This document shows, piece by piece, positions 26,075-37,824 of a stretch of 64,000 bases of DNA. The notes beneath the pieces were generated by a model that did no database searches, had not been told where the DNA came from, and saw nothing but the letters and a program-made list of their open reading frames with translations. The stretch spans positions 186,001 through 250,000 of the forward strand of contig CAJNOL010000090.1 in NCBI GenBank assembly GCA_905250125.1. Direction: 5' to 3'. Position 1 is the stretch's first letter; every line of letters begins with the position of its first letter. Made by a program: the position numbers and the translations under genes. This stretch comes from Rotaria sordida. Its lineage: Eukaryota; Rotifera; Eurotatoria; Philodinida; Philodinidae.

Positions 26075-27825
26075 TCATTTTTTAGGTTTAATCATATGCG
26101 TGGATAAGAATGTCAAGATCCAGAAATTATGATTCAAGATTTTCTCATCATGGAATATGTGTTCTAGATTAAATTTTCTTTTAATAAACTCACTAAGCTG
26201 AATATCATATTGATGTAACTCATTATCTTGTGGTATTAGACTAAAATGAGGAACTTGATAATCAATTAAACGTAATTTAGTAAATTTTTCTTTAATTAAT
26301 TGTAGTAATAATGAATCATAAATATTTATATTTAATGTAAGATGTTTTATATTACTCCAATAATTTTCATTGAAATTTTCTTTGTCATATTTTGAATATT
26401 GAATTTGAGTAAAAAATTTTTTTTCAAATATTTCAAAATGATTAAATCCAAATGGTAAAGAGAATATTTGTCCAATATCTTTCGATAGAACACATGCTAT
26501 ATTATTACATAAATTTCTATTTATTAAATGTTTTGTATCTTTAAAATATGATGTTATATTATTAAAACCATCTGAAGTCATTAGACGAATATAAAAATGA
26601 AATGTTCGTAAATCATATAAATGATCAAAAAAATTAGACGAAAATGCTTCGGATGAATGAAATGACCATTGATAATCTTGTGTATAAATAAATAAATGTT
26701 CAATATGTTCATTAATTTCAATAATTAAACGTCGTAAATAAATTGGTGGCATAAGTCCTTCATATTTAAAATGTTTTAAACCAGGAAGTGGTTCAAGAAG
26801 TGTTAAATCATTCGATATATCACGACCACGATGATCAACATCCGCATTGCATTCGATTAGATTTGGTAAATAATAGAGAAGAGGAAGTAAATCTAAAAAC
26901 AAGAACCAAGATTTATTCATGGAAAGTTATAAGTGATACTTACCATGATCAAACTTTAGATGAATAGTTAAATGCGTAATTGAATAACAACCGGTCATTA
27001 AATGTTGAGCAAAAACATATGGAACTTTACCTACAAGAAACAAATATTCATATGTCGTCTTTTCTGTTTATGGGAAAGATTTTTTTCTGGAAGAAAGAAT
27101 ACGAGATTTTTCTGAAACAAAGAAACTTTCAAATTATTTTGATATGTTTTGGATGATTCATCATAAATAAACTTTTATAAAATGAAAAAACCTAAACTTG
27201 ATTTCAAAATCTGAAATACACGAGAAAATGAATCGACAAGGATTGATACTATCTATGTCCTAATTTAAGTTTCACATCAAATTCTATTTAAAATTTATTT
27301 CTTGCCTGTAATCCTTAATTCTCTAACAGGTATATTTTGTACACAAAAAGGCATTTGTTCATTCCATCCTTTAGTTTCTTCATCGATAATTAAATTTATT
27401 TTATCAAACCATTGTAAACGATTATAATTAAGAAATTTTTGAAGAATGTCAATAATTGTATTTGGATTAATTAAATGAATGGTAAGTGAATCAAGACGTA
27501 TTAATTCATATTGATTAAAATAATCAATTTGTCCATAATAATAATTACTACCGAGTTGAAATGATGTTATTATTGATTTTAAATTTGGTAAAATATCTTT
27601 ACAAAAATGTTTATATGTTAAATAATTTGTGTTATTTAAATTAAATTGTGTTAAACGATAACCTGATTGTAAATAATAATAAATGATTAAACGAAAACGT
27701 TTATTTAAATTAAAAAATGTAACTAAAATTTCAATTGATGTTAAATAATCAAATATTGACATTAATAATTCTGTACTTAGATCTTCTAAACATGCTTTTA
27801 TTAATAATATTTTATTTTCACTCAT
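26075..27825 (-). CDS. F-box / leucine-rich-type protein, 474 aa
   Basis: Three exons give one continuous frame: 27825-27306, 27030-26944 and 26892-26075 (520, 87 and 818 bases; 474 codons plus stop). Residues ~11-50 (CLEDLSTELLMSIFDYL, then FFNLNKRFRLII) form an F-box, which binds Skp1 in SCF ubiquitin ligases. The remainder has leucine-rich-type repeats such as YLPNLIECNADVDHRG and WSNIKHLTLNINIYDSLLL and would be the substrate-binding part. F-box/LRR families are strongly expanded in bdelloids (established knowledge). The first intron would use a GC donor (ACAG|GCAAGA) with a normal AG acceptor. The substrate cannot be predicted. Confidence 0.85.
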
Positions 27826-29531
27826 TTTGTTATATTTAATAAAAATATTCTTAGCAATAAACTATCTATCTAAACTAATAATATAATTTCATGGATTGGA
27901 GATAAAAAAGTGCGAAGATTCAGATTCATTATTGAGATGTCATCAGTGTATGGTATCGAACATTCTTTTTTTTATTTGAATAAGTTCAATAAAAGACAGA
28001 CAGTAAATAAATATATTACGCAGTAAAAAAAGAAAAAGAATGTGTGGCATGTGCTTTATTTTTTTTTGCTGTAAAAATCATTAGAACAATCGGAATTCAA
28101 AGATGTAAATGCGTAGAATTTTTTTTAATAGAAAAACAAAGTTCTGTGGTTTTTTATTGCTCTATAAATTATGAAATTTTGATTTTTTTTTTTTTTAACA
28201 ACTGAAATAGGGAATGAATTGGGTCAACATGACTGATGAATCAGCATGTGAATATGTTGATGAATCATTTTGCGGCATTTTTATTGAGAACACTTGTGAA
28301 AAAAAAAATCTAAAACAAGTAATCATATTCAAACATATCTTATCGGAGGAAATAATTTGTCAATATAAGTTTAAATCAGTTTGTTTGTTATTGTCAAAAA
28401 AAAGTTTTAAGGTTCTCATATGCATAATAAAATTAAAAGAATTTTATTTCGTATTAGATAAATACGCAATTTGTTCTGTTTTATTTTCTGCCATTTTTAA
28501 GATAAGATATATTTAAAGGTGATGATATATGAAACTGGTCATATGCTATTTAAAATGAAATTAAAAATTAGTTTAGAATATGATTGAATTCTATGTTTGA
28601 TGTAACAGCTCTCTTTGGTATATCTGTTGACTGGATTTTTTAATAGAATATTTTTTCTTTTGTCTTAAATGTGTAATACAATATGATGCCACATTTATAT
28701 AAGATTGCATCAGTTGTCAGGTTCTGATTATTTAAAAAAAAATACAACATGTCATAGTGACATGCACCAGGCATATTTCACAAATAATAATAAATTTGTG
28801 ATGTACATCATATCTAAAGTTTATTAGTTTGTTAATTATCATAGATGCATCAATCTTTTTTTTTTTTTGATTAAATATAATTTTTAACAATTCAATCTTT
28901 TGTCAAGTTGATATGTACTTAATGAGGACATTTTATTAAAACAATTCGTCTGATTATGAAGTTTGTTTGTGGTTTTTCACTCGGGTTTATTACTCTCATA
29001 TGTTTTTCATATGATAATATTAAGAAATATGTATTTTTCTGAACTTTAAAATTCCATATTTACTCATTTATCTTATATTTTAGTCAATGTCATTGGACGT
29101 TTTTTTTTTCCTTTTTCGTTCTTTTTTACAAATATTATACAATAACAACTTTTTTTTTTACGTCGTTATTTTCTATTTCATCATCTTTTTCCCTCTGTAT
29201 TTTTATTCTATGTCCTTTCAGTAAAAACCTTTACTGATCATTAGCTGAGCGCATGCTTCCCCGTCGTTCTTTTACGCACACCTCTTTTATAGGGGTGTGG
29301 TTTGTTCTGTTCTGTTTGAAGCCGGGGCATGGTCCAATGCATGTTTCTTCTTTTCTTCATACACCAACAACGCGTGATTATTAACTGACAGTGTTTATGA
29401 TCATGCGTTGAATGCATGGTATGCTTGAGTTTCTCTCTCCTATTGCTTTTTATATGCACAGTTCAAGCGCACAATAATAGTTAGCAGTACTCGTATAAAT
29501 ATCTAAAATATAATATACAAAATCTTGATTC
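27826..29531. other. Intergenic stretch between divergent F-box and KLF genes
   Basis: The two genes are divergently transcribed, so this 1.7 kb should hold both promoters. It is very AT-rich with long T runs. A 100-codon plus-strand frame at 28214-28516 has the composition of random AT-rich DNA. More GC-balanced sequence at 29230-29450 just upstream of the KLF start may be promoter or 5' leader; no specific site can be named. Confidence 0.4.
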
Positions 29532-30923
29532 ATGATTCAACTTGCTCCGTCAATTTCATCGCTTAGTTTTAAAACAAGTATAAAACAAAGTGAAGCTATT
29601 TCATTGCCTGAAACAAAACCTATCATACATTCACAGCAAAGTAGTTTGATTAGAATGAATCATACTGATAAAACTACGCAAGAAATAAACGCAGTAAGTT
29701 TCATGTTTATTGTACTTTGGACTTGAATTTATTTATTAAAAAAAATATAATTATAGACTTCTACAGTAAGTGTTCAAGATGCAGAATTATTATTATCATT
29801 CAGCTCAAATGCACAAAAACCAAGAAAACTTCATCCGAAATTTCGACCAGTAAATAAAAAAAAAGAATCAATTTTCTTTTTTTAATAAATCTTTTTTTTT
29901 TTTTTAATTTCAGTATTTTGGTGAAACAACTAATACTCCTCTTCTGTCATTTGATAATTTAACATTATCAAATAATTCAGAAATTATGCCTCGAAAGGGA
30001 TCATTATCTTCTACATCGGATGAATCATTATCTGATATTTCATCTACACCATGTACATCTCCATGTCCATCATCAAATGATGATTGTCACTCATCTTTAT
30101 CTTCCTCAAATTCAACTACAAGATTTTCTCCACCAATAACAGATACTAATAATCCAGAATATCACATTCTTTATCTAAATCTCAATGGTGCATATCTTCC
30201 TATTGCTCAAACATCATTTATAATTCAAACAACATCAAAATCAACAAATACACCAATATCAAAACCAAAAACAAATACACAATTATTAAAGTCTGATCGA
30301 AAAAAAAACTATATCTGTTCACATCCTGGTTGTAGTAAATCATATTTCAAATCATCTCATCTTAAAGCGCATGTTCGTCTACATACTGGTAATTTTTATT
30401 TTCATATTATTCTATTATTAGAATCCCCATAGCAGTTGTCCTTTGCTGTTCTTTTTTTTTTTCACCATTTTTAGAGGTAGAAAAGGCGTTGACATACTTC
30501 AGTATTTTAAACCACTATCCTTACAATTTTGAGAGTAAAGATAATAATTGGTTACTATTTCTCTTAAATGACGTCAAAAGAAAAGAAAGATAGCTGTACC
30601 CATTATTTTCTCTTCAGACAGAACTACGCACTCTACAATACATTAGAGAGAAAGAAAAAAAAAATCGACGTATATTACTAAGAATAGCTTTTGTTGATTT
30701 ACTTATGACATCTCTTTTTTTCTATATAGGTGAAAAGCCATTTTCATGCTCGTGGCCGAATTGCGACAAAACATTTGCACGATCCGATGAATTAAGCAGA
30801 CATCGAAGACGACACACAGGAGAAAAAAAACATGTTTGTCCTGTATGTCAAAAAGCGTTTATAAGAAGCGATCATTTGGCTAAACATCAAAAACGTCATA
30901 CAAAAACAACATCATTATTTTAA
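29532..30923 (+). CDS. KLF10/11-like (TIEG-type) Kruppel-like transcription factor, 307 aa
   Basis: Four exons join in frame: 29532-29693, 29757-29849, 29914-30388 and 30730-30923 (924 bases, 307 residues). The N-terminal two-thirds is Ser/Thr-rich, as in KLF regulatory regions. The C-terminus has three C2H2 fingers at roughly residues 218-300. The first two have C-X4-C spacing and the third C-X2-C, which is the KLF/Sp pattern, with TGEKP-type linkers. Finger text ([45 protein letters not shown]) is closest to KLF10/KLF11 among the families I can recall. These proteins bind GC/GT-box DNA in the nucleus. The last intron interrupts the linker after finger 1. The nearest orthologue needs a tree; KLF9/13 is the alternative. 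Confidence 0.92.
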
Positions 30924-31449
30924 TAGAATAAACAACAACATTTAATAATACTGTATATTTTATTTGCAACTCGGGAACATTTTTTTTTTTCTATATTATT
31001 GGCTAGTCAAGAAAACCAACATACAATGAACATATGTATGTCATGTACCATATAGATTAGAAAAAAAAACTAATGCTTTTTTCCGACATTTTTTGTCAAT
31101 TTGTATGTATGTGATTATTGTACATGTTGTTTATTTTTCTTTTTATGAAACATAAACAGATTTTTTTTATATGACGCATATTAATTTAAAGATCAGTACC
31201 TAATTATAGAATCAATCATTTGTATAAAACACTTTCAGGTGTACAAGAGAATCTTCTTTCCTAAAATATATCAAGTTTGAAAGTGTATGATGCTTGAAAA
31301 AAACGAATGTATGATTATTTCATAAAGTAAAAGCACATCTGTGGCGAAAAATAAATTTTCTTGAACAAGGACAAATAAATCGAAGGTCGCTTATTAAAAA
31401 GAATGAAATAATAATAAGATCATTTTCAAATCAAATATTTTTATACATG
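30924..31449. other. 3' flank of the KLF gene
   Basis: AT-rich sequence follows the KLF stop. An AATAAA-type word (TAGAATAAAC, ~30924) occurs just after the stop and could serve polyadenylation. Nothing else is seen up to the repeat at 31450. Confidence 0.35.
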
Positions 31450-32470
31450 TTAAGGTTACCTTCCCTGCCTTCCCCCTTTTCGGACATGAAAATCAAAATT
31501 TTTTCAATTTTTTGCTTTTCGTTGATATTTATACATACTTTGAAGTCTTCTTTATCGACTTGCAAAAAAAGAACAAACTTATTTTGACAGTATTTTGGCC
31601 TTGAAATAAAAAACGATTTTCGAGACTCCCCCTTATCTAAAAATACCTCGACTTTTTACTTCTTTTTTTTAAATATTTCGTCTTTACATTTAATCTATTT
31701 ATCGCTATCTTGTTTTTAGCATATGATTGTTACCGTCACATGTCGGGACTCATGAGACATTGTTCGACTTCAATCTGAAACAGTTGATCAAGTTCATTCG
31801 CAATACGATCAATATGACGAAATCAAAAACTTTCTACGTCAGACTTATTTTTAGTAGCATGAGTTATTTTTTATATTTCAAACTATTCCTAATCGTCGGT
31901 TAAGGAGTTAGTATCTTCGGAATGATTTACTCTTATTTGTTAATTCTTTCGTTGAGTATTTCATTTCTTTCGTTAGTCATAAAAGAGAGGTATAGTTAAC
32001 GAGAATTTTATTATTCATGCGTGTCTATTTATGCGCATCTCACAAGCATAAAAAAGAACGTACTCTTCGAACCGATAAAACCATTCTATTGAATGTTTAA
32101 TAGTCGAAAACCAACAAAACCTTAAACAGCAAGGAAAAAAGATGAATATTTAGGAGAAAATCTACATTCAATTTTGTTTTACTTTTTTCTCAAAATCAGA
32201 TTTTATACAAAAAAAAAAAAGGTACTGTTTCGTCCCCGTTTCTACGACACACTAAGAGGCATCAAGCTGAAACTTTTTTCATATATACTGATCACTATAT
32301 AGCATGAGTATTTTTTTTACTTCAAAAACTATTGCTCTGGTCATTTTTGGCAGCTTTCACAAATATTTTTTCTAGTAAAAAAAACACAGACGTTTTTTAG
32401 GATACGTCTGGTATTTTGGTTTTTTTTATCGAAAGGACAAATAGAATAAAGAGATCAAAAAGAAAAAATA
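31450..32470 (+). repeat. Dispersed repeat family, copy 3
   Basis: The left end (CCTTTTCGGAC, then AAAATCAAAA, 31480-31510) aligns with 24670-24705. The right part near 32270-32430 (GAAACTTTTTTC, CATTTTTGGCAG, TAGTAAAAAAAACAC) aligns with both 49170-49300 and the reverse complement of 7270-7330. There is no piggyBac insertion near 31580. It is more diverged than the other copies. It lies between the KLF and DNAAF11 3' ends, which face each other. Confidence 0.5.
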
Positions 32471-32840
32471 TATACTTCAAATAGTGTCCAGTACATGTAA
32501 AAAATTTTGAACTCAATGGAATGTAACCTCTCAGAGAAATGAGGAGCGAAAAGAGGCGTCACTTTGACCAATTGTGAATTCAATATCGCATAAAAGACAG
32601 CATTCGGGAACTTTGAATCTAGCACAATTTTTATTCTACTGTTCAAGATTTATCTACCCTGAAAGTTTCAAATTTTTCTAATGAGCTATTCTCCAGAAAC
32701 ATTGAAAAGAGTAGGAAGAAAGTGTCTTAAATTGTTGATAAGATTTTAATGAAAAATAAAACTCTTTTTATATAAACATTGATAACAAGAAATTGTTTTA
32801 ATTTTTATTAACATATAACATTTATGAAAAAAAAACTGAA

Positions 32841-35800
32841 TTAGATTAAAGGAGGTACATCCGGATTATCAATAAAATCTGATGAATTTTCTCGTTCTTT
32901 TGATGGATTTGTTTTAGGTTTTAATTGAGAATTTCTTTTATTTTGATTTACAATTTGAGTGTAGTCAACAGTTGATGATGGATCTTTACCAAGTTCAAGA
33001 TAGGTCGATGATTTTCCAGAAGATGATGTAGAACTAAAATTTAAAAACAAAAATGTAAAATTGAATAGCAAAGCAGATATTGTATACGTTTTTTTATTTT
33101 CAATTTGGGGTTTTGTTTCAATTGGAGTATTTGATTCTTTTACTTTGAGCATTTTAATAACTAAATGTCCTGTTGTTTTAGATCGTTCAGCTGCTGAAAG
33201 TGTTGTATTCACTTCTTCGGATAAGACCAATTGTAAAATCTATGAATCAAGAAAAATAATACGTAAATATAATCTAGTAAAAAATCATACTTTTCCTTTA
33301 ATAGTGGCTCGAACATAAGTAGGTTGAACATCAACATCAATAAGTGATGTATCCAAATGACGAAAAACAGCAATATCAAGAATAATATATCGATCATCAT
33401 CACTTTCATACATTTTAAAATCAACTCTAAAGAATAAATAATATGATATTTTTATTTATAAATAAAAACTAAATATGATATACTTAGGTTCATTACAATT
33501 GAGTGGACGACCATCATCACCAATATATTGACGGATAGGTTTCGGTTCAGTTTTTGTTCTTAAAAAAACAAATGAATAAAATGATTGTATCTTTTTGATT
33601 TTTAAATACAAACTCTTTTGATTCACGTTCACGTTTTTTTTTCATACTTTCATGTGTTTCAATACGTGATTCTGGTGTATATTCTGATTGTTGTTCCCAA
33701 TAACTATACATATAAATAAATCAAAATTCAAGTGATTTTTTTTTTGTTCTTCTATGAAGATATTTTAATACTTTTCATCAGCATCACGTTCTTGTTTAGT
33801 TCGTGCATATTCATTCACTTGATTTTTCTTTAAAAAAAAAATACAATAAAATAAAGCAAAACATAAAAACTAATATTCATGACTGTTACTCGTTTTTCTG
33901 CATATTGTTGATCCAATTCTTCGATACGCTTGGAAATCTTATCGTATTTCTAAAACATATTAAAAGTAGCTAATTAAATAAATATGAAAATAGACTTTCT
34001 GAATGAGTTAAAAATACTGAAATAACAATTTTTTCACTATGAATAAGAGCTCAAACGAAAGTATATGTATTTATACCTTTTGTATATTTTTGTAGTAAAA
34101 GTAAAAGTACAATTATTCATTAGGTGTAATTCAAGACAAATACCTTCGTACTTTTACTTAAGAACGAAAATCTGTACTTGCTATTTTTACCTGTATTACG
34201 AAACAATATCTTTTTGTATATTTGAAATATCTTTTGGAACGCTTCACTGTTATCATCAACGAAAGACGTTTCAAATATTAAAACTTATTCGATTAAGTAG
34301 TTTAATCATCTACTAAATACATAGATGAATTTAATAAAAATTGAAACTAATTTTGGACTTCTGTTTATTTTTTTTTAAATCTAAGATTCTTTTATATAAA
34401 GCATTTCTTATATTTTTGACGTATTGTATGACGCATGAAAGATGTTCAATTTAAAAACAATTAGCCATTGGATAGATCGGATGACTTTTAAATGACTCTA
34501 TAAGTTTCAGTTAAAGCATATTTTCATTCTAAACATATAAAATTTCTTTAAATTATTAGTCACATATGAAAATATATTTGATAAATTCCATTTATTTTAA
34601 GTTCAATATTGTTAGAAAGAATTAATAGTTTTAACCCAAACTTTTAGAGAAGTCTAAGATATATATAGGAAATCTTTCATCAACATTCTATATTAAAATC
34701 GTTCTAGTCAATATGTAAGAAATTCTATCGATTATTCAAAAATACAACGAAGCAATAATCTGTCCTAGCTTCTAGAGCATGGATCCGAATTCATGTAGAT
34801 TCTTCTTACAATGGAGGTATGTGTGTTGATAAGTGAAAAGATGGTATATATTCGGGTCAAATGAAAGCTTTCATCGCTAAACTAACAAGGCTAAAATATT
34901 AGCGGTCCTTGGCTTGTCTAGAGGAAGATATCCGATTTTTACGGTATTTATAGTATATGTAGGATGTCCATAATTGAAAATTTCAGTGGAATTTATTTTT
35001 CTTTTTTCATGATGATTGGATAGAGCTCATCGAGTTGCATTAGAAAAACTACTGTTTCAAATTTTAAAAAGAGATTTTAAAAAATCTTAAACGAAGAGTC
35101 CAAGTTACTGTTATTTTTAGATATAAGGAAAAATAGATCCAAAATTCCGATCCTACGTAAAATTTTTTTTAAATCTCTTTTTAAAATTTGAAACAGTAGT
35201 TTTTCTAATGCAACTCGATGAGCTCTATCCAATCATCATGAAAAAAGAAAAATAAATTCCACTGAAATCTTCAATTATAGACATCCTACATATACTATAA
35301 ATACAGTAAAAATCGAATATCTCCCTCTAGACAAGCCAAGGACCGCTAATATTTTAGCCTTGTTAGTTTAGCGATGAGAGCTTTCATTAGACCCGAATAT
35401 GTGCTATCTTTTCATTTATCAACACACATATCTCCATTGTTAGTGTCATCGAATCATATGATGTCACGATAGTCTTGAAAAACATATTAAAGATAGTCAA
35501 CTTTAAAGACGATGTTTATTATATCGATACATCCAGTAGAAAATACTAAATACTTTTTCCGTATTTAAGTACAGATACAAAAGTAGTTTTTTCCTACTCA
35601 AGTACCAATACATTTTTTAGAGTACAAGTAAAATACTTTTTACTTGCTGTACTTGTAGTTCTCCTACCTCTGTTATACATCGAGATTTAAACACATATTA
35701 AATGACAATACTGAGAAATAAAGTTCGACAGTTCCAAAAAACTGGAGCTGAAATCGGAATCGTTAAATCATTAGATAGATACAAAAATTCTTTGATCTAT

Positions 35801-37824
35801 GTTGAAAAATCTTTAGTTTTTCATTCCTGAGATTAAAGTTTTCAGTATATATCAATATTGTTTTGTTTAAGTACTGAAATATGTGGTGTCTTTTCTCATT
35901 TTTAGTAATTACAAAAGCAGTTCTGGGTTCTTTTTGAAACCACCGAACTCTACTAAGAAATAGCGTAGTCATGGCATTCATTTGATTCTGCTTAGGAGGA
36001 AAAAAGAGTTAAAGGAGAAAGTCTCCATAAGCTACAAAGATACCATTCGTTCATCTAGTTTTCTTCAGAAAAGTAGATTCTCGGCTGAAACTTTCTATAC
36101 TCTCGTTATCAACCATGAACGCTTTTTCCTTCATCGCTTTTTTCCGTGTCAGAAAATTCGTAAAGAAATTTCTGACATTCCTGCAGCATACGAAAAATGT
36201 CTATATCCATAGTTTTCACAGTGATGGTCTTTTCTAATAGTTATATGGCATTTTGTCTATTGTTCATCATTATTTTTGTTCATATATATTTTGGTATGGA
36301 TGTGAGTATTCTTCTATTCTTCGTTCACATCCTCCATTATTCAATGAAGAATAAGAAAATGAACTGATTTCAAACTTTAATCCTTCATCTAGCAAATTGA
36401 CCATGCACCACCTATGGTATCTTAGGTAAGTGTCGTAAGCATCATATCTGAAAAAGTACGTTATATTAATGTTTTATGGAAACTATTGACTACTTTCTAG
36501 AAACATGTTCAATAAAAGAACTGTTGTCCAGATATTGTGTTGGATTTCGTACATCATATTCTTTAGTGTCTATTGAATGAATTTTAGATATGTTAACGAT
36601 TAAACCATACTTATGATGTTTGTCTTATTTTCTGTCTTGTCAATATATATTACTCTTCAAAATATGCTCTGATTTAGTTTCTCTTTGAGAGAAAACAATT
36701 GGTTTTCTTTCAAAACTTTTAAATAGAACTTCGCTTTTACATAAGCAATTTGTTCCATGGACCTATTAAAGACATTACTTCTCCTCTCTTCTGTTCCTAA
36801 TCGTATATGAAAGAGATATTTATCTACTTTTTGATAGACTTTTATTCTCAAATACTAATGATATATTACTTCTCTGAGTATTTAGATCTACAATAAACAC
36901 TTAACCATTAATTCATAAAGAAAGAACTATGTATTTTCTCTCGTTCTATGACATAAACTGCCAATAACTCTTCGAATTTTGATCGTGTCTACGATTAAAA
37001 TTTCAATATTAGCTTACTTGTAATGCTAAAATTCGTTCAGTTTTTGTAATTTCATTTCCATCTAATCTCTGCAAATCAAAATATCAATGACATATCACTT
37101 TAATTGTAAGACAAACTAACTTGTAATTGTGGCAATGTAGCAATAACATAATCACGATAACCTTCATGATCAACACATGGATTACCAGTTAAATATCTAG
37201 ATTATATTATAAATAATTTTTTAGACAATATCAAATAACTTACAAATCTGCAAGATGAATATTATCACGAAGATTTTCAACACTTGATAATATACCAATA
37301 AAATTTAATGTTAAATCAAGTTTATTTAATGATTCACATCCTAAAAATTTTTGCAATAAATAAATAAAAGTTTTAATAAAAATTTTTCTTTTTTTTTATG
37401 TTTACCAGAAAGATTTTCAATATATTCAATATTATTCAGTGCTAAATTGAGATATTCTAATTTTTTTAATCGACCAACATTTTCTTTTAAGAATAAAAAT
37501 GAATATAAAACAAAAATTAAATCAAAAAATGAAAATCCTACCGATTTTTGAAATAAGATTGCTTTGTAAATAAAGTATTCGTAATTCTCGACACCATTTA
37601 TCCAAATATTCAATTCTATAAATAATCAAAATTATTATCATTAATAAAAAATAAAAACAAATCTTACTTTTCAATATCTTGTTGATGAAGTGATACTTCT
37701 TCAAGTGTTGACAATTGTCCTTCATTATGTTCAGCTCGTTTACGAATTAAACTTTCGGTAACTAAAAATATCTAAACTATAACAACAATTGATATTCATC
37801 AAATTTTTACATACTAAAAACCAT
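32841..37824 (-). CDS. DNAAF11: Dynein axonemal assembly factor 11 (LRRC6 / tilB)
   Basis: DNAAF11 is a cytoplasmic factor needed to preassemble the dynein arms of motile cilia. A three-codon-plus-one first exon (ATG at 37824) splices to give [18 protein letters not shown], matching the family N-terminus. Leucine-rich repeats follow: [38 protein letters not shown] and a cap with [15 protein letters not shown]. After a coiled coil ([14 protein letters not shown]), a CS/p23-like domain contains [20 protein letters not shown] and [14 protein letters not shown]. The protein ends DNPDVPPLI, the same ending as vertebrate LRRC6. Exons are short. One intron of about 3 kb (33952-37018) separates the LRR and coiled-coil parts and contains a large palindrome. 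All family blocks are present, so the gene appears functional. It implies ciliated cells. Confidence 0.95.
34808..35440. mobile_element. Fold-back element with ~288-bp near-identical arms
   Basis: The left arm (34808-35095) starts ACAATGGAGGTATGTGTG, and the right arm (35153-35440) is its reverse complement with only scattered differences. About 57 bases lie between them. There is no coding capacity. The high arm identity argues for a young insertion or ongoing arm homogenisation. It sits in the 3-kb DNAAF11 intron. The word TTGGATAGAG, about 60 bases from the centre of the left arm, is shared with the diverged palindrome at 50483-51075, which suggests one family. Confidence 0.9.

Noticed and set aside
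28214-28516. 100-codon plus-strand open frame
   Set aside because: Composition is what random AT-rich DNA gives; no domain, no splice partners, no conserved-looking text.
34070-35680. AGTACTT/AAGTACAAG words at two places around the DNAAF11-intron palindrome
   Set aside because: Reminiscent of hAT-type MITEs (one end could read CAGAGGTAGG), but the opposite end could not be found, so it is not listed as an element.
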